Assembly (NCBI RefSeq): GCF_034190915.1
Contig: NW_026947489.1
Coordinates: 63,054,001-63,118,000 of the forward strand
DNA from: Cavia porcellus
Lineage: Eukaryota; Chordata; Mammalia; Rodentia; Caviidae
DNA length: 64,000 bases
Direction of reading: 5' to 3'
Both the position numbers and the translations under genes were made by a program. Below, piece after piece: positions 39,840-49,380 of the stretch; within the stretch, counting starts at the first letter, position 1, and every line of letters starts with the position of its first letter. The notes below the pieces were generated by a model, which was given only the letters and a program-made list of their open reading frames with translations, was not told the DNA's origin and ran no database searches.

Positions 39840-40997
39840 GAGGGGTTCAGTGTTATTCACATTTTCACTGAGGGTCTTAAAATATATCCCCCTGAGCAGA
39901 AAAAGACCGCTATAGCACCAGCTTCTGGCATTGCTAACTTCAGGGTCTATTTGTGTTCAATAAGTTAATTTTCTTTTTCAAATTACTTGAGATTCAACTG
40001 TAAAAGATATGATCAAGGTGTTAAAAAAGTAGACCTTTTAATAGATAAATGGGTTATATATTAAATTTATGTCTAAAACATTGGCAGACTATGAGTACGT
40101 TAAAATAAAGATAATACATACAAATGACTATTAGTTCATTGTTGTCTCTAAATTGTACTCAAAACAACAGAATTATAGTCTGTATACCATTATTTCACAT
40201 ATTACAAGCAAATGTTTAAAAGTAAATGTGAAGTTTATCATGAGAAAAGGAAATTATTTGTGAGAATGAGTCATAATTACGGGTTAGCAGAAATGGTCTT
40301 GCTAATTTTAGATAAACAGATTGCTACACTTGATGAACAATAAACTGTGAGGACCTAACAGATACCAAATTCTGTTACAATCAAATAAAATGTAAATTAA
40401 TCTGAAACATTTATGACGTATTTAATTTGATTGTAATATATGATGTTTAAAGTACAAATGGTAAACAGTTTATATGTGATTGTATAATTAACATTGTAGA
40501 CTTTCAGCTAAATGTTGCATTTTTATAATCACATAGAGAGGAGGAAGGAGTATACTAGAAAAAGAAGAAAGTTGTTTCTTCTACTTGGTTATGAAGACCT
40601 CTACATTCAAGCCCCTTTTTCAGTGGATGCCAAAGTAACCTTGAGCCCTTTGATATAGATACGTACATGTTAGATGATTGATTTTACTTAGCTTAGGGCA
40701 GGGCACACACTTTTCTAGTGCAACAAAAATAACTGCCTTCCCTTCACAAACTTAACAGAAGAGGTAGAAATAGAATAAAAACTGAAGTCATCTTCAACAA
40801 TGAAAGAATCTCATTTTGAGAGTATATAGGATTAGGGAAAGTATTTCTTAAGTTTGCTAACTCTATTATTATGTAACTAATGGTAAAGAGGGGAGTGGAC
40901 TGAAGTATGTGAAAACTGTCCTTTCCTAGATTTCTCCTACATTCTGTCTAAAATGTTACCACTTATTTGATAATTATGTACTTTTTAGTTAAACTAG
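39840..40997. other. Longest repeat-poor stretch (about 1.15 kb)
   Basis: No SINE, LINE or LTR that I recognise, and no open frame above chance. The SINE gap is unusual for this window and may reflect constraint or simply chance. Confidence 0.4.
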
Positions 40998-41136
40998 ATT
41001 TTTTTTGTTTTGTTTTTGCTTTTCAGGGAGGCCTTGAACTCATTATGTAGCCCAGGTTGGCCTCAAACTTATGAGGACCCTTTTACCTTAGCCTCCTGTT
41101 TGCTTTGATTATAGATGTCTGCCACCATACCTGGCT
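40998..41136 (-). mobile_element. B1-type SINE
   Basis: 'gggaggccttgaactcattat' with 'tgtagcccaggttggcctcaa' and 'gtctgccaccatacctggct'. Confidence 0.8.
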
Positions 41137-41226
41137 GTTGTTTTTGTTTTGCTTCGCTTCGCTTCGCTTTGCTTTGCTACTGGGAGTTGAACCCAGGCCC
41201 TTCACACTCGGCTACATGCCCACCCC
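41137..41226 (-). mobile_element. ID-type SINE with a pentamer-repeat tail
   Basis: 'ctactgggagttgaacccagg' and 'actcggctacatgcccacccc'. The T-rich tail has become a (GCTTY)n repeat at 41,151-41,175. Confidence 0.75.
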
Positions 41227-41227
41227 A

Positions 41228-41350
41228 TTTTACATTTTTTGTTTTGAGTCTGGGTCTCCCTTAGTTAACTGAGCTGCTTAGGCTGGGAATGAATTTTCAG
41301 TCCTCCTGTTTTAGCAACCCAGAGCGCTGGAATTATAGGTATGACCTAGT
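41228..41350 (-). mobile_element. B1-type SINE (old)
   Basis: 'ttttgttttgagtctgggtct', 'gcttaggctgggaatgaattt' and 'agcgctggaattataggtat'. Confidence 0.75.
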
Positions 41351-41782
41351 AGTATGAACACCTAATAGTATGAACAAGTTTAATCAGCTATGTATTCTAA
41401 TAACTGGCTGAAATGCATCGTTAATGAGATTAAAAGGAGACTAAAGAACAGAGATTATTTTAAAACATAAATTGTTGAAAAAGGCAAGGCTTTAAGTGGG
41501 AGTTAAGTAGCAACTTCAGGAAGGAATTTGGCAGGAAAAAGACAACCCAGATAGAGATGAGTTACTACTAAGAAAGGAGCAAAGAAGCGTATATCAGAGG
41601 GAAGTAGGAAGTAACAATAGCAAGAAAAAAAAGTGAAAAAGAGAGCAAAGAGGCACTGAAGCATAGCACTAAATGAGATGTAAACAAATATGTGAATGGA
41701 AGCAGATGTTATAAGGCACAAACTGCAGTGCAGGCTGTAAGCTGCAAAGGTCCCCCCTACCTCTTGGAGCATCCCAAATGTC
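41351..41782. other. Purine-rich stretch, no gene seen
   Basis: 41,560-41,690 is A/G-rich. The 89-codon minus frame (41,503-41,772) is a composition effect. Confidence 0.4.
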
Positions 41783-41826
41783 TTTTGGTATGGGGAATCA
41801 AGCTTACAACCTTGTGCTTGCCAGTT
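41783..41826 (-). mobile_element. ID-type SINE fragment
   Basis: 'ggtatggggaatcaagcttac' and 'accttgtgcttgccag', then it breaks off. Confidence 0.7.
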
Positions 41827-41829
41827 AAT

Positions 41830-42509
41830 CTTTTGTGTAAATACTAGTGGTTGCTTCTCTGTGTATCATCTTGCATTGTATAATTCTGGAGCAAAGTTGA
41901 TACAAAGGTTTAAGTATATTGGCACTCAGAAAAACATGAATAGTTTAGAAAGCTTTTTAAACATTGGTATTATTTCACAAAACAATGAAATGAAAACATA
42001 ATATTTTTCTCTTCTCTTTTTTTCCTATGGAGTATAGTTCATTTTTATATTTAAGATATAAATATCAAAATTACAGTTTTAGTTTTAATGGTCTCTGACT
42101 TTTTTTTCAGGTTATTCAGAGTAAATGTAAACTGCTTTGTTGTCTTATAAAAGAAATTTAGTTGGACAGATCCAGCTGTTGCATTTATAAATAGCTACAG
42201 ATATCTACAGCAGTAAAGGGTTATTTGGGTTGCTATGGCAACTAAAATTCAACAGAATCTTAAAGATAGGCTGTATTGAAGGGAGTACATTAACTGTATA
42301 TTTAACTCAATCATATAATAAAAGTTTTTATTTATTATCTATCATTTTAGGTTGTAATAAAGAAGTTAGTTTTAACTTGTCAATGTAATTTACTGTCCTT
42401 GGTGTACAAAGATCCTAAATAATTGGTTTTTATATACTTTTAAGAAGGTTTTCTGTTAACAGTGATAGATTGTGTTGACCCATTTCAATATTCTAGCTCT
42501 CCTCCTCCT
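41830..42509. other. Repeat-poor stretch with an RFX-type site
   Basis: About 680 bp with no recognised repeat. It contains the palindromic site at 42,229 and a 'tgcatttataaatagctac' segment just upstream. Candidate conserved non-coding sequence. Confidence 0.4.
42229..42242. promoter_or_regulatory. Candidate RFX X-box
   Basis: 'gttgctatggcaac' differs by one base from the palindromic X-box GTTGCCATGGCAAC bound by RFX family factors. It lies in repeat-poor DNA. No gene start is visible nearby, so any role as a distal element is conjecture. Confidence 0.4.
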
Positions 42510-42600
42510 CTCTTTTTTTCCGTCCCCACCCCTTTCTCCCTGAGGATCAAACCTAGGGCCTCACATATGTTAAGCAAGCACTCTACCAGTCCTAAATCCT
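42510..42600 (-). mobile_element. ID-type SINE (old)
   Basis: 'ctgaggatcaaacctagggc', 'atgttaagcaagcactctacc' and 'agtcctaaatcct'. Confidence 0.75.
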
Positions 42601-42841
42601 CTTTTTTGGAGGGTTTTCTTTGTAATGAATTGGATGGTTAATTAAATCTGCAGAATAGAATTGAGGGTCCATGAAATGTGATAGTCCCTGCACTGGGCTT
42701 TAAATCCATGATCTTATTGCTAATGCTTTTTTCAACTGGATTATAACCAGTTATAATCTTTTAATGCCATTTATAGAAGTAGGTATATGCAAATATTCTG
42801 CTTTAAAGTGAACCTGGTAGTGGGATACTAGAATATATAGT

Positions 42842-42997
42842 TTTTTGGGTTTGGTTTCTGGTTTTTTTGAGATGGGACCTTGCTGTATAGTTCAGGCTGG
42901 TCTTGAACTCACTTTGTAGACCAGGGAAATTAGTGGAAGTCCTCCTGTCTCAGCCTCCCATGTGCTGAGATTATAGGCAAGTACCAACATGCCCAGC
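42842..42997 (-). mobile_element. B1-type SINE
   Basis: 'ttttttgagatgggaccttgc', 'actcactttgtagaccaggg', and an insertion 'aaattagtggaag' before 'tcctcctgtctcagcctccc'. Confidence 0.88.
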
Positions 42998-43082
42998 AGT
43001 GTTTTGTTTTTTGTAGTAGTGGGGATTGAACCCAGAACTTCAAGAATACTAGGTAAGCGCCCTACCAATGAGCTATATGTAT
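42998..43082 (-). mobile_element. ID-type SINE (old)
   Basis: 'gtagtggggattgaacccaga', 'atactaggtaagcgccctac' and 'aatgagctatatgta'. Confidence 0.8.
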
Positions 43083-43084
43083 CA

Positions 43085-43640
43085 ATGCTGTTTCCTTTTC
43101 TGAAAAATAAAGATTTAACAATCTTTTACAATTCTTCCACTTACTTTCTCCTCATATATATTCCCAATATAATCAAGTCATGATTTAGGGAAAAATAATG
43201 TTTACATTATTTGAATTATGTAAATATTGTTGACACTAAGCCACTATATACTATGATTACGTTTTCTTACCAACCTTTTAATTTTCCTACAGTTAATGAT
43301 TACCTATTAAATAAAACCTTCTTAAATGTTTCATTTGCTTAGTTTTCTATGTAGCTATCATTTATTTTCCAAACTGTATTGTAACTATAAAACCACTCTC
43401 AAAATAATTTAAAAACTAATTTATTTTTAAAGACGGTCAATCTGGGGCTTCTATTTACTTAGTCCAATGTGACCTGTATACTTTCTTTACTTCCTATACA
43501 GATGTCATTCTTGAAATCTGCTATGATACTGTTTCTTTTATTAGAACCTAATTTTCATGGTTCTCATGTCTTCCTCTTTTTGGATTTCCTCTTTCAATAG
43601 GTTAGTACACATGCTGTAGTACACTACTTATGATAGATTC
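43085..43640. other. No recognisable gene or repeat
   Basis: AT-rich anonymous sequence. Confidence 0.4.
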
Positions 43641-45000
43641 ACAGGACTTAATTTTTTTTGAGACTTCATTACCTTGAAATGTCTTTATTCTACTCTCCTA
43701 CTCAATTGATAGTTTAGTTAGGTATAGAAATACAGGTTGAGAGCCCATTTCCCCACACACAGAATTTTGAAGGTGTTTTATCACTTCTTTGTTATTTTCA
43801 TTGTTGTTACTGTTTCCATCATTATTACTAAGAAAGATGATAATGTTTTAAATCCTGATCCTATTTATATATGACTTGTTTTTCTTTCATAAAGCTTTTA
43901 GATTCTTTTTTAAAGAGACAAACAATAAAATCGATCAAAACAAACCAGTGTAAGAGACACAAGACTTCAAAACATTATGAAATCAATAATAGTTACCATA
44001 ATGCCTCTTGATGACTTCAAAACAGCTAACTTTGGGCATAGATACTTCAGATATAGTAAAAATCAAACAGAACAGAATAGAATAGAAACAATAAAAACAA
44101 AACAATGAATGTGATAAAGGACTTCAAAACATGCCCATAGTAAATCCAAAATTGCTATCATAATATTTCTTGCTACCTTTGAAATAGTTGTGCCTGCCAC
44201 CGGATTTAACATAATCAAACAAAACAAAAGAAAATAAAACTCAATGAAACAAATAATATAAGACTTCCAAAACAAGACCATAGGTAATCAACAATGGCTG
44301 CGACCCTCACAAGGGGATTCCCTCTAGGTGCCGTACTATGTACTTTGAACCTATGATCAGACCACTGGTCCTAGACCTGCAATGTTATTGAAACACCAAC
44401 CACCTCAGGCATGCAACTGCATTTCATCTCTGTAGCTATCATCATAGCCTGTGTTTCTCCAGATAAGCCAGGGGGTACGTAGAGGATGGGGTGGTACTGG
44501 TGCTTTTGGAAGGGTCTGGGGTCTGTCTTTTCCAATCCAGCAGCGGCCCATACAAGGCACTGGTTCCTAGACTGGGTTTGCTTCCTGGTGTAGCCTTTTC
44601 TCTACCCACTACTTTTAGATTCTTTAAGCCAATATTTTAGGAACTAAATAGAAAAGATGAGTGTTCACTTACAATTTTTCATATAGTATTATTTATAATT
44701 TTCCATAAGGTGATTTATCTCCACCATGCATTGTATTTTATGTCTTTGGATACAGAGTTATTCTGATTCAACTTATTCATAAAACAAACCTTTTCCTCCT
44801 GTGTGAGACAGAAGTTGTCTGGTTTTATGGGAGATTATAAAAAGGGGATCCTAGGTATTTTATTCTTTTTTATAATTGCAATGCATTGTAATGTTTCTAG
44901 TACTTCTCCACTCCTTCTGTCTGATGTAACTATGTCTCTAATTCTTTAGATTTCTGGAGTTCATGGAGCCAACTGATTTTTGGTAACATATTTATTCCCC
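43641..45000 (-). mobile_element. Possible ancient LINE fossil (L1M/HAL1-like), split by the element at 43,909
   Basis: 'caattgatagtttagttaggt', 'atagaaatacaggttgagag' and 'cacagaattttgaaggtgttt' resemble the complement of an old mammalian LINE segment. It runs into the target site at 43,895 and may continue after 44,625. The right border is a guess. Confidence 0.35.
43909..44611 (-). mobile_element. Short chimeric element with an L1-family 3' UTR, 14-bp target duplication
   Basis: Exact flanks 'cttttagattcttt' at 43,895-43,908 and 44,612-44,625. On the minus strand it starts with about 320 bp of GC-richer sequence (44,611-44,290) that matches nothing else I can see here. It then switches to tandem units like the 3' UTR of elements 1 and 4 ('gttaccataatgcctcttgat' at 43,993, 'ctatcataatatttcttgcta' at 44,153). 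It has no ORF1 or ORF2. An internally deleted, L1-mobilised element is the simplest reading. Confidence 0.7.
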
Positions 45001-45309
45001 TCATAGACAGTATAGATTGAGTTTTGTCCTTTCTGCTAAGTAGAGATTATTACTTTTATCTCCTTTTCTTGCTTCCAAATATTTATTAATTTTTGTAGTT
45101 GACTATTACGTCTTCCACATCTTTGTTTCATTTCACATTTCAGGAGGTTACTGAGATAAATGCATGTGTACATTTGCTATTTTCAGTCAGAAGTCCTGAA
45201 TCAGTGTTATTGCCATTGCTTTTATTGTCCCATTAATAAGCAACTCATTATATTCCAGGACAACCATTTCCTCTTTGAACAATCTCTAGGTCCTCTTTTA
45301 GTCTATTTC
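45001..45309. other. No recognisable gene or repeat
   Basis: T-rich anonymous sequence. Confidence 0.35.
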
Positions 45310-45374
45310 CCCCTTCCCATTGATGCTGGGAATTAAAGCCAAGGTCTTCACATTGAATTGTACCCCCAAACCTT
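45310..45374 (-). mobile_element. ID-type SINE (old)
   Basis: 'attgatgctgggaattaaagc' and 'attgaattgtacccccaaacc'. Confidence 0.7.
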
Positions 45375-45535
45375 TACATTATTTATTTATTTGTTGTCTT
45401 TTTGATATAGGGTCTCACTATGTGATTCAGGATGGCCTTGGGGTTAGTTTGTAGCCTAGGCTGGTTTGGAATTCACAATGATCTCTTGCCTCCTGAGTGC
45501 TGGGATTACAGGAGTGTGATACCACACCCAGCTCC
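45375..45535 (-). mobile_element. B1-type SINE, full length
   Basis: 'ttgtctttttgatatagggtc', 'ttagtttgtagcctaggctgg' and 'gtgataccacacccagctc'. Confidence 0.9.
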
Positions 45536-45551
45536 CAAATCTTTTCAATTA

Positions 45552-45660
45552 ATTAATTAGTTACTTTAATTTTGAGACAGGATGTCATTAAATTTCCCAG
45601 ACTGGGCTCTAATTTGTAGTCCCTTTGATAGATTATAGGTGTGCACCACTCCTCCTGGCT
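45552..45660 (-). mobile_element. B1-type SINE (old)
   Basis: 'aattttgagacaggatgtcat', 'tttcccagactgggctctaat' and 'gtgcaccactcctcctggct'. Together with 45,310 it forms an older ID-B1 pair into which the B1 at 45,375 inserted. Confidence 0.78.
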
Positions 45661-45916
45661 TTTCTTTGGTCTGTTTTTTAGTGTCTCCCTGTTTTTCTTT
45701 GTCCTTGTCTCTATAGGATAGTTAGTCCCAATTTTATCCCATAGTACCATTCCAAAAATAATTTATCTTCTACATGTTATTTTCCTAGATTTGAAGATAT
45801 TTATTACAACTTTATTGCCTTTTCTTCTGTAAATACAGCTCAAAGCATATTTTTTCAAATGTCATCACTAATTCTAGTCATTGACCTCTGAACTAACTAT
45901 CCTTAAACAATGATAC

Positions 45917-46050
45917 ACGGACCAGGGATTTAGCTCACTGGTGTAAGTGCCAGCTTGGCAAACATGAGGTCATGAATTTGATCCCTGGTACCAAAAAAAA
46001 AAAAAAAAAAAAAACCCAAAAAGCAAAAAAAAAGAACAACAACAACAACA
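45917..46050 (+). mobile_element. ID-type SINE, 12-bp perfect target duplication
   Basis: 'acggaccagggatttagctc', 'cagcttggcaaacatgaggt', 'atttgatccctggtacc', then A22 and an (AAC)n tail. Flanks 'aaacaatgatac' at 45,905 and 46,051 are identical. Confidence 0.95.
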
Positions 46051-46097
46051 AAACAATGATACTCAAGTGAAAGCCTTATTCCAAGTAGGCTCTAGCC

Positions 46098-46345
46098 AAA
46101 TTAGAACAAATTCTAGACCAGCCTGGGCAATTTTTTCTTCCTGGCTATCTGTCTATACATTTTTATTTGTTTGTTTGTTTGTGACAGACTTGTTTGTGAC
46201 AGTTCAGATTTGCCTTGAACTCACTATGTAGCCCAGGCTGGCCTGGAATTTGTTACAGTCTTTCCACCTCAGCTGCCTGAGTGCTTGGATTACAGGCATG
46301 TCTAGCTAAACCTGAGTAATTTAAGAAGATCTTGTCAAAAAAAAA
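46098..46345 (+). mobile_element. B1-type SINE split by a minus-strand B1
   Basis: 'ctagaccagcctgggcaattt' stops at about 46,135. 'cctgagtaatttaagaagatc' and 'ttgtcaaaaaaaaaaag' resume at about 46,310. The repeated 'cctgrgyaattt' is a likely target duplication. Confidence 0.75.
46158..46306 (-). mobile_element. B1-type SINE nested in a B1
   Basis: (TTTG)n tail, 'gacagttcagatttgccttga', 'actatgtagcccaggctggc' and 'acaggcatgtctagct'. The segment 'gacttgtttgtgacag' repeats the tail. Confidence 0.85.
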
Positions 46346-46349
46346 AAGT

Positions 46350-46858
46350 GTACAGTTATAGTTGTACACCCAAAACAAACTGTACAATTATAGTTGAAAA
46401 CCCCAGTGTTACAGATTTGAGACCAAAATGGTGACCCAAAGTTCAGTTTACTAGTTGTTTTAAATTCTTCAAATATATTCGTTTATAAATATCTATATAA
46501 GAAAAACCTGTAGGTTCCACTATATAACTCAATAGAATTCTATGCAGCCTGTTTTAAATACTCCTATCATTCATGGACAAAGAGCTATATTTAGTACCTT
46601 ATTTGAGAGGCACTGTAATTAAGTCTGTTTTAGTGTCAGTCATTACTAACATTGGGTAATATAGGTGAGAAGAGTTTTAAATAAAATTTCCCTTAACCCT
46701 CATGAAGTTGTATTTGAGACAGATTCCTGTAACAAAAGACAGTTTAACAGTAGAAAACAAGCAAGTTTATTAGCTCATGCAGTGTAAATCATGAGGAGGA
46801 AAACCCCTCAATTTAAAATTAACTAAAAACAATGGTTTAGAAACTGGACACCCTGACA
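46350..46858. other. No recognisable gene
   Basis: A 16-base segment 'tgtacagttatagttg' recurs with changes at 46,350 and 46,383. Otherwise anonymous. Confidence 0.4.
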
Positions 46859-46859
46859 C

Positions 46860-47037
46860 ACTAGATTAGTCTTGTTATCCCAGTACTTTGGGAGGCTGAA
46901 GCAGGAGAATCGCAAGTTTGAGTCAAGCCTGGGCAATTTAGTGACTTAGCAAAACTTTGTCAAGATAAAATCTGAAGAGAGTTCTAGGAATGTAGCTCAG
47001 GACAAAGGTCCTGTGTTAAATCCCCATACCACCACTA
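46860..47037 (+). mobile_element. B1-ID composite SINE
   Basis: B1 half 'actttgggaggctgaagcagg' with 'gcctgggcaatttagtgactt', then ID half 'ttctaggaatgtagctcagg' and 'aaatccccataccaccac'. Confidence 0.85.
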
Positions 47038-47039
47038 AA

Positions 47040-47660
47040 ACCCAATGAAACTAAAAGAAATCAAATAAAAAAATCCACAATCTCTGAGAGCACTTTTCAG
47101 TGAGGCTGGGATGTAGCCAAAATCCTGCTCATGTGTTGTTGGCAACAAAAAAACAGAGAAGTCCCAGACTCTAAGGTAGTGAAACTGGGAAGCAGGGTAT
47201 TTGGGAATGGAAGTGAATTAACAAAAGTTATTTCCACATTTCTCTCTGAGCTGATAAAGGTTATAAAGGAGAATTCCCTTTGTGTCTTTAGGCGGGAAGT
47301 TGGTGGACAGAAAGAGGGAAAGCAGAAAGTTCCCCTGTGTCTAGTCTAAAGACAATTGTCTTTAGCCCAGGATCCTTTATATTATTGGAGAAAATTTTCT
47401 GTGCCCTTCTTGATGGGGTGGGGGGGATAGCTCCTCAGAGATACCCATGAGAATGATTTACGGCTAATTTGAACTTGAAAAATTACAAGGATGTCAGTGT
47501 CATCAATCAGAAATACAGTACACACTTCATCTGAAGAGATGGCTTTATGGAGTATTAATGACTGTGCATCTTTTCAAAGGACAAAAAAGTTTGTTTTTCT
47601 GTTGCCTAAATGTAGTGTTTACTTCCACTAGGTGCACGGTGAATGTGGTATTTGGTGATT
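47040..47660. other. Unassigned GC-moderate stretch
   Basis: A 72-codon frame (47,131-47,349) has no known domain. Near-palindrome 'aaagacaattgtcttt' at 47,349-47,364. It may be an unrecognised LTR. Confidence 0.35.
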
Positions 47661-47671
47661 TAAATGTATTA

Positions 47672-47768
47672 GGACTAGGATTGGGAATATAGCCCAGTGA
47701 CACAAGTGCCTGTCTGGCAAGTGCAAGGTGCTGAGTTTGATTCTTGATACTAAATAAGTAAATAAATA
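47672..47768 (+). mobile_element. ID-type SINE, 10-bp perfect target duplication
   Basis: 'ggactaggattgggaatatag', 'gcctgtctggcaagtgcaag' and 'gagtttgattcttgatac', with an (AAAT)n tail. Flanks 'aaatgtatta' at 47,662 and 47,769 are identical. Confidence 0.92.
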
Positions 47769-47814
47769 AATGTATTATGAGCATGAGTTTTTATTTTGCT
47801 TCAAAAATATGTTT

Positions 47815-47888
47815 TGGCCTGGCTATATTATGAGTTTAAGACCAGCCTGAACTACATAGTGAGACCTGTCTCACAAAAACAAAAAAGA
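47815..47888 (+). mobile_element. B1-type SINE, 3' half
   Basis: 'ggcctggctatattatgagt', 'gaccagcctgaactacatag' and 'acctgtctcacaaaaacaa'. Confidence 0.8.
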
Positions 47889-47899
47889 CTTTGATATGT

Positions 47900-48440
47900 G
47901 GATTACAAAGGGTGGTCAAAATATATATGATTAAATTTTTTAAAAAGATGACAGTGAAAGAGATGGTCATTAATCTCCCTCAATATATTATCCCTCGCTG
48001 CAAACATAGTTTTCCTACCATTCTTGCCAAGCAGTTTTGGGGATCCCTTTTCTGAATGTCTTTAGGAGATATGATAAACAATCCAGTGAATGCTACTGCC
48101 AAGTGCTATCCAGTGAAAAGGCATACTTCTCAAAACATTGCAGGGCTGGGGATTTATTTAGCTTGGCAGCGTAACTGGCCTGCCTGGCAAGCACAAGGTT
48201 GTGAGTTCGAGCCCTGGTACCAAAAAATAAAAATGAAAATATTGCAATGTGTCCACCTTATTCACCAGACCTGGCACTGGGTAACATGAAAGGTAAACAT
48301 TTTGGATTGATTCAGGACAATTGGTTCAACACAAGACATTCATGAGAGAACTTCTAGAACTGCTTTAGAAAGTGGCAAGAATGATGAGAGAGGGTACATT
48401 TTGAGGGAGATTAATGGAAAACAACTTTTCAAAATATGAA
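47900..48440 (+). pseudogene. Possible mariner transposase fossil
   Basis: 'gtccaccttattcaccagacc' with 'tggcactgggtaac' reads close to the mariner signature HPPYSPDLAP(S)D. 'ctgctttagaaagtggcaaga' nearby would fit the C-terminal part. The frame is broken and a SINE lies inside (48,142). Short and not certain. Confidence 0.45.
48142..48237 (+). mobile_element. ID-type SINE
   Basis: 'gggctggggatttatttagct' (a TTTA insertion in the A box), 'gcctgcctggcaagcacaagg' and 'gagttcgagccctggtacc'. Flanks 'aaaacattgca' and 'aaaatattgca' differ by one base. Confidence 0.92.
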
Positions 48441-48607
48441 TATTTACTTTTTTTAAAATCACATCTCATACATCTCATACTATTACTTAAGAAAAAAAGT
48501 AAATTGAAGCTGGGGGTGGTGGTGCATGACTGTAATCTCAGCATTGTTGAGAGGCTGAGGCCAAAAGACTACAAATTTGAATGTAGCCTGGATAACTTGG
48601 GGACTTG

Positions 48608-49380
48608 TCTCTGATGGCTTTTAATATTCTGTTCTTATATTGGATTTCTGGAATTTTGATTATTATATGCCTGGGTGTAGCTCTGTTTTGGTTGTAGGTG
48701 GCTGAGGTCCTGTATGCCTCATACATCTGAGTACCTTTACCATTTACTAAATTAGGGAAATTCTCTTGAATTATTTCTGTGAATGGCTTTCTCATACATC
48801 TGAGTATCTTTACCATTTGCTAAATTAGGGAAATTCGCTTGGATTATTTCTGTGAATGGCTTTTGTAGTCCATTTGTTTGTGTCCCCACTTCTTATGTTC
48901 TTAAGTTATAGATCCTCTTATCAACTTCTAGCTTTTGTATTTTTGCTTTTTTTTTTTTTGCTATTTTTAAGAAGTTTTTCATTTCATGCTCCCATATTAC
49001 AAATCTGCCCTCCAGTTCAGATAATCTATCCTTAGTTTCTTTCAAGCTGTTATGCCAGTTTTAGATAGAGTTTTTAGTTTCCTGGTAATCTCTTTGAACC
49101 TGTTTCATGTATTCTATGTTTTCTCTATCTTCTCCATCAAACAATTCTCCCCCTTTTTTTCTGTTCTTCCATTCTACCATCTGTTTTTTTCTTGGGTGAT
49201 GCTTAGCATTTCTCTAACTGTTCTACTTATATGTTGCTTCAGGTCATTAATAACTTCATTCCTGAACTCGTTTATGAGGCTCTGGAGATAGCGCTTTATG
49301 TCTATTGGTGCCGTGTCTACTATTGCATGTTTCTCAGGATTGGGGGCCAAGGACCCTTTCTTGTTGCTCCCTCTTCCCTT
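48608..49380 (-). pseudogene. L1-type ORF1 pseudogene of element 3
   Basis: The start region near 49,380-49,260 parallels the ORF1 start of element 1. The RRM part is open at 48,816-48,608 ('FTEIIQENFPNLVNGKG', 'NRATPRHIIIKIPEI'). A 73-bp tandem duplication inside it (48,720-48,865) shifts the frame. Confidence 0.82.
48720..48865. repeat. 73-bp tandem duplication in ORF1 of element 3
   Basis: 48,720-48,792 and 48,793-48,865 are near-identical copies starting 'catacatctgagta'. They differ at about six positions. The unit length is not a multiple of three. Confidence 0.9.
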
